A DNA stretch of 64,000 bases from Pseudomonadota bacterium. GTDB lineage: Bacteria; Pseudomonadota; Gammaproteobacteria; Steroidobacterales; Steroidobacteraceae. Below are positions 26,513 through 35,545 of this stretch, piece by piece (position 1 is the first letter of the stretch; every line of letters begins with the position of its first letter). The notes beneath the pieces were generated by a model. That model searched no databases. It saw only the letters and a program-made list of their open reading frames with translations, and was not told the DNA's origin. The stretch lies in the NCBI GenBank assembly GCA_021847105.1, contig JAJZUT010000005.1, positions 124,001 to 188,000 on the forward strand. The letters are read 5' to 3'. The position numbers and the translations under genes were made by a program.

Positions 26513-28324
26513 TCAATGGTTATCGCGCGGCACGCCGTAGCGAGCCTCGATACGTTGAAAGCGCTCGCTGCCTTCCAGGACCATGCCTTCGCCGAGCTGG
26601 CCGACCATGTTTCGCTGGATCTGCTGCCAGGGGGTCTGGGAGGGCGGATAGCGGTAGCCGCCGGCGGCATCGAGCGCCGCGCGGCGCGCCGCCAGCTCGC
26701 GCTCATCCAGCAGCACGTTGACTTCGCGCTTGCGCAGGTCGACGCGAAGGCGATCGCCGCTGTTGAGCAGCGCAAGGCCGCCACCGGCGGCGGCTTCCGG
26801 TGAGGCATTGAGGATCGACGGTGAGCCGGAGGTGCCCGACTGGCGCCCGTCTCCAATGCAGGGCAGAGCGGAGATGCCCTGCTTGATCAGGTAATCCGGC
26901 GGGCGCATGTTGACGACCTCCGCCGAGCCCGGATAGCCGATTGGCCCGGTGCCACGCATCACGAGTATGGTGTGCGCGTCGATACCGAGAGCGGGATCGT
27001 CAATGCGGGCGTGATAGTCCTCCGGCCCATCGAACACGGCGACGGGGCCCTCGAAGGCCTCCGGATCATTCGGTTCGCTCAGGTAGCGTTGTCTGAAGTC
27101 CGCCGAGATTACGCTCGTCTTCATGATGGCGGAGTCGAACAGGTTGCCGTGCATGACGAGAAATCCGGCGCTCGCCCTCAGCGGCTGCTCGATCGGGCGG
27201 ATCACATCGGTGTCGGCGATGGGGCGGCCGCGGCAGTTATCCCCCAACGAGCGGCCGTTGACGGTCAGAGTCTGCTCGCGGATCAGGCCGCGCTGCATCA
27301 ACTGATTGATGACGGCAGGCACGCCACCCGCTCGGTGGAAGTCCTCGGCAAGGTACTGACCGGCCGGCTGCAGATTGACCAGCAGCGGCACCTCGTAGCC
27401 GTAGGTCTGCCAGTCCTCCAGAGTCAGCTCTACGCCCATGTGGCGGGCGATCGCTGCCAGGTGAATCGGTGCATTGGTCGAGCCGCCGATCGCGGAACTC
27501 ACCACAATGGCGTTGAGAAACGCATCACGAGTCATGATGGCAGACGGGCGCAGATCTTCCAGCACCAGTTCCACGATGCGCACGCCCGTGTCATAAGCGA
27601 TCTGTCCACGCTCGCGGTATGGGGCGGGAATGGCGCCGGCGCCGGGCAGTTGCATACCGAGTGCTTCGGCAAGGGAGTTCATGGTGCTCGCCGTGCCCAT
27701 GGTGTTGCAGTACCCGCTCGATGGCGTGGAAGCGGCAACCCGCTCCATGAATCCGGTGTAATCAATCTGACCGGCGGCCAGCAGTTCTCGGGCGCGCCAC
27801 ACGACAGTACCCGAGCCGACCCGCTCGCCGTTGAACCACCCATTGATCATCGGCCCGACCGAAAGGGCGATCGAGGGGATGTCCACGGTTGCCGCGGCCA
27901 TGAGGCACGCCGGGGTGGTCTTGTCGCAGCCGATGGTGAGCACGACGCCATCGAGCGGGTAGCCGTGCAGTATCTCGACCAGGCCGAGATAGGCGAGGTT
28001 GCGATCGAGCGCGGCGGTCGGCCGGCGGCTCGTTTCCTGGATTGGGTGGACGGGGAACTCGATCGGTACTCCGCCGGCGGCGCGCACACCGGCGGCTACG
28101 CGCTCGGCGAGCACCCGGTGATGGCGGTTGCAGGGCGAGAGGTCCGAACCGGTCTGTGCGATGCCGATGACGGGCTTGCCGGACTGCAGCTCCGCCAACG
28201 TCAGACCGTAGTTGAGGTAGCGCTCGAGGTGTAGGGCGGTCATGCCCGGATCGGCCGGATCGTCGAACCACGCTCGTGAGCGCAGTTTGGGGGGGCGACG
28301 ATTGATCGGGTCAGAGGTGGCCAT
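26513..28324 (-). CDS. IlvD/EDD-family sugar-acid dehydratase (XylD type)
   Basis: 603 residues. Fe-S ligands appear in [20 protein letters not shown] and [16 protein letters not shown]...[13 protein letters not shown] at the N-terminus and [21 protein letters not shown] are shared with xylonate/arabonate dehydratases rather than with IlvD. These enzymes turn aldonic acids into 2-keto-3-deoxy acids. With the lactonase, DgoK and DgoA next door, galactonate is the likely substrate, but the family also uses xylonate, arabonate and fuconate. It is divergent from the FadR-type regulator, with a short AT-rich control region between. Confidence 0.92.
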   Translation of the reverse strand: MATSDPINRRPPKLRSRAWFDDPADPGMTALHLERYLNYGLTLAELQSGKPVIGIAQTGSDLSPCNRHHRVLAERVAAGVRAAGGVPIEFPVHPIQETSRRPTAALDRNLAYLGLVEILHGYPLDGVVLTIGCDKTTPACLMAAATVDIPSIALSVGPMINGWFNGERVGSGTVVWRARELLAAGQIDYTGFMERVAASTPSSGYCNTMGTASTMNSLAEALGMQLPGAGAIPAPYRERGQIAYDTGVRIVELVLEDLRPSAIMTRDAFLNAIVVSSAIGGSTNAPIHLAAIARHMGVELTLEDWQTYGYEVPLLVNLQPAGQYLAEDFHRAGGVPAVINQLMQRGLIREQTLTVNGRSLGDNCRGRPIADTDVIRPIEQPLRASAGFLVMHGNLFDSAIMKTSVISADFRQRYLSEPNDPEAFEGPVAVFDGPEDYHARIDDPALGIDAHTILVMRGTGPIGYPGSAEVVNMRPPDYLIKQGISALPCIGDGRQSGTSGSPSILNASPEAAAGGGLALLNSGDRLRVDLRKREVNVLLDERELAARRAALDAAGGYRYPPSQTPWQQIQRNMVGQLGEGMVLEGSERFQRIEARYGVPRDNH

Positions 28325-28340
28325 GGCAGCTCACGGTGAT

Positions 28341-28388
28341 GAACTCATTAAGATGAATAATCATATAATATATTGAACTTGAGGCAAA
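28341..28388. promoter_or_regulatory. AT-rich divergent control region of the sugar-acid genes
   Basis: A roughly 45-bp AT-rich island in G+C-rich DNA between the dehydratase and regulator genes. TATAAT occurs at 28364-28369 on the plus strand. For the dehydratase strand a TATGAT (28365-28360) lies 17 bp from TTTGCC (28388-28383). The FadR-type regulator probably binds here. No perfect operator palindrome stands out. Confidence 0.45.
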
Positions 28389-28431
28389 TTCGTCGCCACG
28401 CCCGCGCGCGCCGGTAGAGGACGTAGGCACG

Positions 28432-29214
28432 ATGCTATTTCGCTGCCGGTGGCCTGCCAAAACGAAGGATCTGTCCGTGGCCCTGTCGAGAACTCCTCGC
28501 GACCGCAGCCTCACGTACGGGCTGGTTGAATCACTCGGACAACGGATCGTCTCCGGCGCGTTCACCGTGCAGGCCTTTCCCACCGAGGGCGAGTTGTCCC
28601 GCCAGCACGGCACCAGCCGTTCCGTGACGCGCGAAGCGGTGAAAATGCTCACCGCCAAAGGACTGCTGCAGGCTCGCCCCCGCCAGGGCACCCGCGTCAC
28701 CCCTGAGGCGCAGTGGAATCTGCTCGATCCGGACGTGCTGCGTTGGCTGCTCGAGCGAAAGTTCTCACTGCAACTGCTCGCGGAGTTCACCGAAATGCGC
28801 CTGGCGGTCGAGCCGGCTGCCGCGGCGCTGGCTGCGCGGCGCGCCGACCGGGAGGCGATTGAAAGGATTCGAGCGGGGCTGCAGCGCATGATGGCCGCCG
28901 GCGAGGGCGAGGATGAGCCGGTCACTGCCGATATCGCGTTTCACACGGCGGTGCTCGCCGCGACCGGTAATCGGTTTTTCGCGCAGCTCGACCCGCTCAT
29001 CAATACCGCGCTGCAGATCTCCATTCGCTTCAGCAATCGCATCAAGGGTCGCCTGGCAGGAATTGCGTGCCACGCCGGGGTGCTCGATGCCATCACTGTG
29101 GGAGATGCGGCGGGCGCCGAACGCGCCATGCGGGCGTTGATCGAGGAGGTGTTGGCGTTGATCGACGCGGCAGAGGCGTCCGCAACGGGTTCGCGCAGAG
29201 CGGCGCGCCGCTGA
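28432..29214 (+). CDS. FadR-subfamily GntR transcriptional regulator
   Basis: 260 residues. The N-terminal winged helix-turn-helix (about 25-95: LTYGLVESLGQRIVSGAF, PTEGELSRQHGTSRSVTREAVKML, GLLQARPRQGTRV) is joined to a C-terminal FCD helical domain (about 105-245) with metal/ligand-binding residues in EMRLAVEPAAAALAA, DIAFHTAVLAATGN and CHAGVLDAI. This DgoR-like arrangement normally represses sugar-acid genes until the aldonate or keto-deoxy-acid binds. It is divergent from the dehydratase. Start ATG 28432; a GTG at 28477 is the alternative. Confidence 0.92.
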   Translation: MLFRCRWPAKTKDLSVALSRTPRDRSLTYGLVESLGQRIVSGAFTVQAFPTEGELSRQHGTSRSVTREAVKMLTAKGLLQARPRQGTRVTPEAQWNLLDPDVLRWLLERKFSLQLLAEFTEMRLAVEPAAAALAARRADREAIERIRAGLQRMMAAGEGEDEPVTADIAFHTAVLAATGNRFFAQLDPLINTALQISIRFSNRIKGRLAGIACHAGVLDAITVGDAAGAERAMRALIEEVLALIDAAEASATGSRRAARR

Positions 29215-29437
29215 GCCGGCAGCCTGGCGGTTGCCGCGAGCACCCAGGAGGCGCTGCAGACTGAACCGGCGCTGAGCGGGGCGGGAAGCGTTGCGCAGCG
29301 TAAGCATTGTCTTCCTGGCGCAAGTCCGTCAGCATACGAGCCAGTCGGCCTTGTGCCGGGAATTCTGTAAGCGAATCAGACGGATCGCATGCAGTTCCCC
29401 CAAGTGAGCCCACGTCCCACCGCAGTGAGTTTGCCGC

Positions 29438-30760
29438 ATGAACACCGCCCAGACGCCTGATCTGAGTTCCTTCTGGATGCCCTTTACCGCCAACCGGCAT
29501 TTCAAACATCATCCGCATCTGATCGTCGCCGGGCAGGGCGCTTACTTCACCCTGCACGATGGACGTCGGGTGTTCGACTGCCTGTCGGGGCTGTGGTGCA
29601 CGCCGCTCGGTCACGGGCGGCCCGAGATCACTGATGCCGTGCGTGCGCAGCTCGCAGAACTCGACTTTGCGCCGACCTTTCAAGTTGGTCACCCGAAGGC
29701 GTTTGAACTCGCCAGTCGCATCGCGCGCTGGGCTCCGGATGGGTTGAATCGGGTCTTCTTCTCCAACTCCGGTTCCGAAGCGGTCGACAGCGCGCTCAAG
29801 ATCGCGATTGCATACCATCAAGCGCGCGGCGATGCGCGCCGGGTGCGCATCATTGGGCGCGAACGGGCCTATCATGGGGTCGGGATCGGCGGCATCTCCG
29901 CCGGTGGCATTGCCGTCAATCGCCGCACGTTCGGAGCTCTCGCGGCGCCGTTCGTCGATCATCTTCCGCACACGCACGATCCGGCGCAGATGCGCTTCAG
30001 CCGTGGTCAACCCGCCTGGGGGGCGCATCTCGCCGATGTGCTCGAGCGGTTGATCGCACTGCACGACGCCTCGACCATCGCGGCGGTCATCGTCGAACCG
30101 ATGCAGGGCTCGACCGGAGTCATCGTGCCACCGGTTGGTTACCTCGATAAGCTGCGCGAGATCTGCACCCGGCACGGCATCCTGCTCATCTTTGATGAGG
30201 TGATCACCGGGTTCGGCCGTCTGGGGGCAAACTTCGCCGCGCAGCGGCTGAATGTAACGCCCGACATGATCGTGTTTGCCAAAGCGGTGACCAACGGGAC
30301 TGTGCCCCTCGGTGGGGTCATCGTCGAGCAGAGCATCCACGATGCGCTGATGCACGGGCCGGATCAGACCATCGAACTGTTTCACGGCTATACCTACTCC
30401 GGCCATCCGGTGGCTTGTGCGGCCGGGCTTGCGGCGCTCGAGGTGATGGAGCGTGAGCGCCTGATCGAGCGGGCGCGGGATCTGGCGCCCATTCTGGAGC
30501 AGGAAGCGCATGCGTTGCGCGAGGAGCCTCATGTTGCCGATATCCGCAATATCGGCCTCGCGGCGGCAATTGATCTGACGCCGCGGCCAGGGGCACCAGG
30601 GGCGCGCGCCCGCGCGGCTTTCGAGCACGGAATCGATGCCGGACTGTTGCTCCGCTTTACCGGAGACACTCTGGCCGTGGCGCCGCCGTTCATCAGCAGT
30701 GAGGAGGATATCTGCCGGATGTTCGCTGCGCTGCGCGGGGTGCTCAGGCGACTCGATTGA
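29438..30760 (+). CDS. Class III omega-amino-acid:pyruvate aminotransferase
   Basis: 440 residues. PLP-site features are NSGSEAVDSALK, the Y-H pair in RERAYHGVG, the Asp strand LLIFDEVITGFGR and the Schiff-base Lys in IVFAKAVTNGTVPLGG. SSFWMPFTANRHFK at the N-terminus is typical of beta-alanine:pyruvate and related omega-aminotransferases. It transfers an amino group from an omega-amino acid to pyruvate. It is monocistronic, convergent with the SUF operon's last gene. Confidence 0.92.
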   Translation: MNTAQTPDLSSFWMPFTANRHFKHHPHLIVAGQGAYFTLHDGRRVFDCLSGLWCTPLGHGRPEITDAVRAQLAELDFAPTFQVGHPKAFELASRIARWAPDGLNRVFFSNSGSEAVDSALKIAIAYHQARGDARRVRIIGRERAYHGVGIGGISAGGIAVNRRTFGALAAPFVDHLPHTHDPAQMRFSRGQPAWGAHLADVLERLIALHDASTIAAVIVEPMQGSTGVIVPPVGYLDKLREICTRHGILLIFDEVITGFGRLGANFAAQRLNVTPDMIVFAKAVTNGTVPLGGVIVEQSIHDALMHGPDQTIELFHGYTYSGHPVACAAGLAALEVMERERLIERARDLAPILEQEAHALREEPHVADIRNIGLAAAIDLTPRPGAPGARARAAFEHGIDAGLLLRFTGDTLAVAPPFISSEEDICRMFAALRGVLRRLD

Positions 30761-30939
30761 TCGCCGCGGGGAGGATCTTGCGAGCGAGCCCCGCTCGGTG
30801 GCGAATCAGCTGCGCTGTTGGCGAGAATCGCGCGCTGCAGCGGAATGCCCGCGCAAGGTGACCCGGCGCGTCCTTCGACTCATCGGTAGCGGCGGATGCC
30901 GTAGCGAGGCGAGAACCTCAACGGGAGCGCTGGTCCTGT

Positions 30940-31251
30940 TCAGTCTGGCGCATTGACCAGGACCCGCCCCGCCTCGATGCGCACCGCGTAAGTGGCGAGC
31001 GGCTCGTAGGCCGGCGGCGTCAGCGCCTCTCCGGTGCGCAGGCAGAAACGCGCCCCATGGCGCGGGCAGACGATCTGACATGCCTCGACAGTGGCGTCCT
31101 CGAGCGGTTGGCCATCGTGGGTGCACAGATCGTCAACGGCATGCACTTCGGCGCCACAGCGCACCACGAGCACTGCCCGTCCCTGCAGATCGGCCGCAAA
31201 CGGAACTTCCTCTGCCAGATTGGATGCGGCCCCGACATCGATCCAGCTCAT
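30940..31251 (-). CDS. Rieske [2Fe-2S] ferredoxin-like protein at the end of the SUF operon
   Basis: 103 residues with both Rieske cluster motifs: CTHDGQPL (CxH) and CPRHGARFCL (CxxH), 16-17 residues apart. It resembles the small subunit of nitrite reductase or a dioxygenase ferredoxin. Its ATG overlaps the stop of sufT by one base (TGATG), so it is translationally coupled. This suggests a role tied to Fe-S supply or electron delivery, which is inference from context only. Confidence 0.9.
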   Translation of the reverse strand: MSWIDVGAASNLAEEVPFAADLQGRAVLVVRCGAEVHAVDDLCTHDGQPLEDATVEACQIVCPRHGARFCLRTGEALTPPAYEPLATYAVRIEAGRVLVNAPD

Positions 31252-31802
31252 CAAAACATCCCCGTCTGCAGCCGGGCCGCTTCGGACATCATGCTGTGGT
31301 TCCATGGCGGGTCGAAGGTGAGTTCGACGCGCGCCTCGCGCACCGTCGGGATGCGCTCGATCTTGTCGCGTACGTCGTCCACCAGGATCTCGCCCATCCC
31401 GCATCCGGGTGCGGTTAGCGTCATTGTCACGGCGACACTGCGTGACCCATCTTCATGCGCCTGCACCTGGCAGTCGTAGACCAGCCCGAGATCGACGATG
31501 TTGATCGGGATTTCCGGATCGTAGCAGGTTCGCATCTGTTCCCATGCGAGTTGGCGCACGTCATCTTCGGTGGCGTTCGGCGGCAGCTCGGGTGGATTGA
31601 CCGGCTCACGCCCGATGGCCGCGGCATCCTCGCCGCTGATCCGAAACAGATTGCCTTCGATGTAAACGGTGAAGCTGCCGCCGAGTGCTTGCGTGATGTA
31701 GCCGGACTGGCCGGGCTGCAGGGTCACTTCGGTGCCCGCCGGTACGATGACCGCGCGCACTTCGCGCGCAACGGTGAACGGTTCGCTGTCAAAGCCACGC
31801 AT
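31251..31802 (-). CDS. sufT: SufT, DUF59/MIP18-family Fe-S maturation factor
   Basis: 183 residues. An N-terminal beta-rich extension (VPAGTEVTLQPGQSGYITQALGG, cited in part) precedes a DUF59 domain (about 80-170) with the DPEIPINIVDLGLVYDC strand and the APGCGMGEILVDDV loop carrying the conserved Cys. SufT assists Fe-S protein maturation downstream of the SUF scaffold. It sits 9 nt after sufU and is coupled to the Rieske gene. Confidence 0.93.
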   Translation of the reverse strand: MRGFDSEPFTVAREVRAVIVPAGTEVTLQPGQSGYITQALGGSFTVYIEGNLFRISGEDAAAIGREPVNPPELPPNATEDDVRQLAWEQMRTCYDPEIPINIVDLGLVYDCQVQAHEDGSRSVAVTMTLTAPGCGMGEILVDDVRDKIERIPTVREARVELTFDPPWNHSMMSEAARLQTGMF

Positions 31803-31811
31803 GACTGCAAG

Positions 31812-32255
31812 TCACTCCGTCGTGACGGCGTCCGCGCTGCGTTCTAGCGCGGCATTCAGGGTATGCCAACAGAGCGTCGCGCACTTGACGCGGGCGGGAA
31901 ACTCGCTGACGCCGGCTAGCGCAGCGAGCTTGCCCAGTGAGGCGTCCGGCGCTGCGCTTTGCTGCGTGAGTAGCGTGTGCACCTGCTCGTAGAGTGATTG
32001 AATGGCGGCTCTGTCCTTGCCCTTGACGGCTTCGGTCATCAGTGAGGCCGATGCGGTCGAGATGGCGCAGCCCTTACCCTCGAAGTGCACGTCCGTGACT
32101 CGATCGCCCTCGAGCTGAACCCACACGGTGAGCCGGTCGCCGCAGAGGGGATTATGGCCGTCGGCGTGTGCATCCGCATTGGCGAGCGCGCCGAAATTGC
32201 GCGGCTGGCGGTTGTGGTCGAGGATCACGTCGCGGTACAGATCTTTCAAGTCCAT
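31812..32255 (-). CDS. sufU: SufU-type Fe-S scaffold/sulfurtransferase
   Basis: 147 residues. The three SufU cysteines are seen in NPLCGDRL, GKGCAISTASAS and KCATLCWHTL. The roughly 20-residue insertion between the second and third Cys (KDRAAIQSLYEQVHTLLTQ region) distinguishes SufU from IscU. SufU is a Zn-dependent sulfurtransferase that relieves SufS of persulfide sulfur. Its ATG overlaps the sufS stop. Confidence 0.94.
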   Translation of the reverse strand: MDLKDLYRDVILDHNRQPRNFGALANADAHADGHNPLCGDRLTVWVQLEGDRVTDVHFEGKGCAISTASASLMTEAVKGKDRAAIQSLYEQVHTLLTQQSAAPDASLGKLAALAGVSEFPARVKCATLCWHTLNAALERSADAVTTE

Positions 32256-33499
32256 CAGCCGAATACCTCGCGGGCCTTGCCGAGCGCTGCGACCAGCGCC
32301 CGCACGTCCGCCTCCGTGTTGTAACAGCCGAAAGAAGCGCGCGCGGTCGCCGGAACGTCGAAAAAGGTCATCACGGGCATCGCACAGTGATGGCCCGTGC
32401 GGATTGCGACGCCTTCGCTGTCGAGGATGGTGCCCAGGTCGTGCGGATGGCAGCCGCGCATCGTAAAGGAGAGCACCGCCGCCTTGTGTGCCGCAGTGCC
32501 GATGATCTCGATGCCAGGCATGCGCTCGAGTTCGCCGGTGGCGAGCTCGAGCAGCCGATGTTCGTGTGCGGCGAGCGCCTCGATGCCGAGGCCCTCCAGG
32601 TAATCCATGGCGGCGGCGAGTCCCACCGCCCCGGAAATGTTCGGCGTGCCGGCCTCAAACTTCCACGGCAGGTCGTTGTAGGTGCTCTTCTCGAACGTGA
32701 CGGTTCGGATCATGTCGCCGCCGCCTTGCCACGGCGGCATCTCCTCGAGCAGTTCCTCGCGGCCGTAGAGCACGCCGATGCCGGTCGGCCCATAGAGCTT
32801 GTGCCCGGAGAACGCATAAAAGTCGCAGCCGAGTTCGCGGACATCAACCACCGTGTGCGGCACTGCCTGCGCGCCGTCGACCAGTACCAACGCGCCGCAC
32901 GAGTGCGCGGCTTCCACGATGCGTTTGATCGGCAGGACGGTGCCGAGAGCGTTGGACACGTGGGCCATGGCCACCAGGCGGGTCCGGGCACTGAGTAGTG
33001 CGCTCAGGCGCTCGAAGTCGACCTCTCCACGCCGGTCGATCGGCGCGACTTTCAACGTACAGCCGGTCTGCGCACACACCATTTGCCAGGGCACGATGTT
33101 GGCATGGTGTTCAAGGGCGCTGATGAGAATTTCATCGCCGGGCCCGAAGCGTGAGCGCGCCAGGGACTGGGCCACGAGGTTGATGCCTTCCGTAGCGCCG
33201 CGCACGAACACGATCTCGCGCGTGGAGCGGGCATTGAGGAAGCGTCGCGCGCGCGCGCGCGCGCCCTCGAAGGCCTCCGTGGCTGCCTGACTGAGGGTGT
33301 GCACGCCACGATGCACGTTCGAGTGGTGGTGGGTCTCGTAGCGCTCCACGGCGCGCAAAACGGCAAGCGGTCGCTGCGAGGAGGCCGCGCTGTCGAGATA
33401 CACCAGCGGCCGGCCATTGACCCGTTGCGCCAGGATGGGGAAATCGCCGCGCACCCGCTCGGCGTCGAACGGCCTGGCGGCGGCACTGACGGCACTCAC
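32255..33499 (-). CDS. sufS: SufS cysteine desulfurase
   Basis: 414 residues of the class V aminotransferase fold. The PLP Lys lies in FSGHKLYGPTG and the catalytic Cys in IRTGHHCAMP. VYLDSAASSQRP, HHSNVHRGVHTLS and ALEHHANIVPW are the family landmarks. It supplies sulfur from cysteine to SufU. Coding overlaps of 4 nt (with sufD) and 1 nt (with sufU) indicate tight coupling. A (CG)9.5 dinucleotide run at 33246-33264 encodes the GARARARR segment and is a potential slippage site. Confidence 0.96.
   Translation of the reverse strand: MSAVSAAARPFDAERVRGDFPILAQRVNGRPLVYLDSAASSQRPLAVLRAVERYETHHHSNVHRGVHTLSQAATEAFEGARARARRFLNARSTREIVFVRGATEGINLVAQSLARSRFGPGDEILISALEHHANIVPWQMVCAQTGCTLKVAPIDRRGEVDFERLSALLSARTRLVAMAHVSNALGTVLPIKRIVEAAHSCGALVLVDGAQAVPHTVVDVRELGCDFYAFSGHKLYGPTGIGVLYGREELLEEMPPWQGGGDMIRTVTFEKSTYNDLPWKFEAGTPNISGAVGLAAAMDYLEGLGIEALAAHEHRLLELATGELERMPGIEIIGTAAHKAAVLSFTMRGCHPHDLGTILDSEGVAIRTGHHCAMPVMTFFDVPATARASFGCYNTEADVRALVAALGKAREVFG
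33246..33264. repeat. CG dinucleotide run inside sufS
   Basis: Nineteen uninterrupted bases of alternating C and G. A gain or loss of one unit would shift the sufS frame at about residue 80. It may simply reflect Ala-Arg repeats in G+C-rich code. Confidence 0.8.
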
Positions 33500-34782
33500 A
33501 GCAACTCCTTCAGGGTGGCCGCCTCGCTCATCTGGCCGGCCAGACCCAATTCAATCTGCCGGCGCAGGTCCGCCGGCGCAATGCGCGATATGACATCTTC
33601 GAGAAACGCCCACTTCAGCAGGTGTTGTGCAACTTCCGGAGCGATGCCGCGCGAGAGCAGATAGAAGAGCATGTTCTCATCGAGCTTGCCGGCGCTCGCT
33701 CCATGGCTGCAGCGGACCTCATCGGTGTAGATCTCCAGCTGCGGCCGCAGGTCGATCTCCGCCTGCGCCCCGGCGAGCAGGCCCCGCAGCGACTGGCGCG
33801 AGTCGGTGCCGCGTGCTTGCTCGTGCACCACGATCTTGCCATTGAATGCCACGCGTGCGCGGTCGGAGGCGATGCCGCGGAAGGTCTGCTGCGTGCGCGT
33901 GCGGGCCGCCAGATGCTCGCTCATGGCGTACATGTCGAGACTCTGTTGCCCTTCGCCGAGCGCTGCGGCCGAGAGCGCCAGCTCTGCGCCGGGGCCGCTC
34001 AGGCGCGCGTGCACGGTCGAGCGGGCGGCGAGGGCAGCGGTGCTGACCAGGAGCAGCTCGTAACGCGCATCGCGGCTCAGCTCGGCGCTGAGGGTGTCGA
34101 ACCACGCTGCGCGGGCGCCGCACTTCTGCACCCGGTAGTGCCTCAGGTGCGCCTGCTCAGCGAGCTCCACTCGCACCGCGCTATTGACGAGGCTCGAGCC
34201 TTCACCGGCGCCCACATGCCGTTCCACCACGGTCAGTTGTGCGCCGGATTGCAGAGCGAGGCGCACCCGCGGATAGCATGCGCCACTTTGTGCGCCGCTC
34301 GCGGCGATGAATACCAGCTCGATACCCTCTGTTGTCGCGTCGCGGCGCACATCGATCGTGGCCGCGTCGGTGGCAAACGCCTCATTCAGCAGTGCGAGGC
34401 GCGACTCTGGCAGCTGCGCGGTGAACTCCCATGCCTCACCGGCAGAGCCACTCGTGCGCAGAGTGCGTACGCTCACGCCGGGCAGGTCGTCTGCACCGCA
34501 GCGAAACTCACCGTCAACGAATACGTAGCGGGCGAATCCGGGCAGCGGCGCGGGCAGGGCGGGCAGCGAATGCTCCGCCTCGGGAGCGGGTGCGAAGCGG
34601 GCGCGCTCGAGGAGACGAAGGTTCGTGTAGCGCCAGTTCTCCTCGCGCGTCGAGGGCAGTCCCTGCGCGCAGAGCGCTTCAATTGCCGCGCTGCGTCGGC
34701 TGGCGCCGATCACGCTCTCGGGCAGTGTGGGGCACCGTGCGAGGTACTCATCGCGCAGCCGAGTGAGTGCCGCGCTGCTCAT
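33496..34782 (-). CDS. sufD: SufD, SUF scaffold subunit
   Basis: 428 residues with the right-handed beta-helix core of SufB/SufD. ADLRRQIELGLAG at the end, EVRCSHGASAGKLDENMLFYLLSRGI (cited in part: CSHGASAGKLDEN) and PSTREENWRYTNLR near the N-terminus are typical. SufD forms SufBC2D and helps iron entry into the scaffold. It overlaps sufC upstream and sufS downstream by 4 nt each. Confidence 0.95.
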   Translation of the reverse strand: MSSAALTRLRDEYLARCPTLPESVIGASRRSAAIEALCAQGLPSTREENWRYTNLRLLERARFAPAPEAEHSLPALPAPLPGFARYVFVDGEFRCGADDLPGVSVRTLRTSGSAGEAWEFTAQLPESRLALLNEAFATDAATIDVRRDATTEGIELVFIAASGAQSGACYPRVRLALQSGAQLTVVERHVGAGEGSSLVNSAVRVELAEQAHLRHYRVQKCGARAAWFDTLSAELSRDARYELLLVSTAALAARSTVHARLSGPGAELALSAAALGEGQQSLDMYAMSEHLAARTRTQQTFRGIASDRARVAFNGKIVVHEQARGTDSRQSLRGLLAGAQAEIDLRPQLEIYTDEVRCSHGASAGKLDENMLFYLLSRGIAPEVAQHLLKWAFLEDVISRIAPADLRRQIELGLAGQMSEAATLKELL

Positions 34783-35528
34783 GCCGCCTCGCCGAGCAGC
34801 CAGTCGTAGCCACGCTGTTCGAGCTCGAGCGCAAGCGTCCGGTCGCCGCTGCGCACGATTCGTCCCTTGACCAGCACGTGCACGCGATCGGGAACGATAT
34901 GCTCGAGCAGCCGCTGGTAGTGCGTCACCAGCACCTGCGAGCGGTGCGGGCTGCGCAGGGTGTTGACGCCGTTGGCAACCACTTTCAGCGCATCGATGTC
35001 GAGACCGGAGTCGGTCTCATCGAGTACCGCGAGGGCTGGCTCGAGCACCAGCATCTGCAGAATCTCATTGCGCTTTTTCTCACCGCCGGAGAACCCTTCG
35101 TTGACGCCGCGCGAGAGCATGCTCTCGTCCATGCGCATCAGGCGCATCTTCTCGCGCACCAGCGTGAGGAACTCGAAGGCATCCACCTCGGGCAGGCCAC
35201 GGTGCTTGCGCGCGGCATTCACGGCTGCCTTGAGCAGGTAGACGTTGTTGACCCCGGGGATCTCGACGGGATATTGGAAGCCGAGGAAAACGCCTTCGCG
35301 CGCGCGCTCCTCGGGGCTGAGCGCGAGCAGGTCGCGACCGTTGAACGTGACGGTACCGCTCGTGATCGTGTAGCCTGGCCGGCCAGCGAGCACATGCGCC
35401 AGGGTGCTTTTCCCCGAGCCGTTCGGTCCCATGACGGCGTGCACCTCGCCGGCGGGCACCTCGAGATCGAGGCCCTTGAGAATTTCCTTGCCGTCGACTG
35501 CGGCGTGCAGATTCTTGATGGTAAGCAT
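34779..35528 (-). CDS. sufC: SufC, ABC-type ATPase of the SUF complex
   Basis: 249 residues starting ATG 35528 (MLTIKNLHA). Walker A is GPNGSGKST. The Q-loop is FLGFQYP, the signature GFSGGEKKRNEI, and Walker B LAVLDETDSGLD. These are standard for SufC. It energises conformational change of SufB-SufD during cluster assembly. The open frame continues upstream across sufB but that part is a shadow. Confidence 0.97.
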   Translation of the reverse strand: MLTIKNLHAAVDGKEILKGLDLEVPAGEVHAVMGPNGSGKSTLAHVLAGRPGYTITSGTVTFNGRDLLALSPEERAREGVFLGFQYPVEIPGVNNVYLLKAAVNAARKHRGLPEVDAFEFLTLVREKMRLMRMDESMLSRGVNEGFSGGEKKRNEILQMLVLEPALAVLDETDSGLDIDALKVVANGVNTLRSPHRSQVLVTHYQRLLEHIVPDRVHVLVKGRIVRSGDRTLALELEQRGYDWLLGEAA

Positions 35529-35545
35529 GCGTGTGACCCTGGGGG

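Noticed and set aside
26972..28234. 420-residue plus-strand frame opposite the dehydratase
   Set aside because: Shadow of the IlvD/EDD-family gene.
33622..34809. 395-residue plus-strand frame opposite sufD
   Set aside because: Antisense of a conserved SUF gene; composition is that of a shadow.
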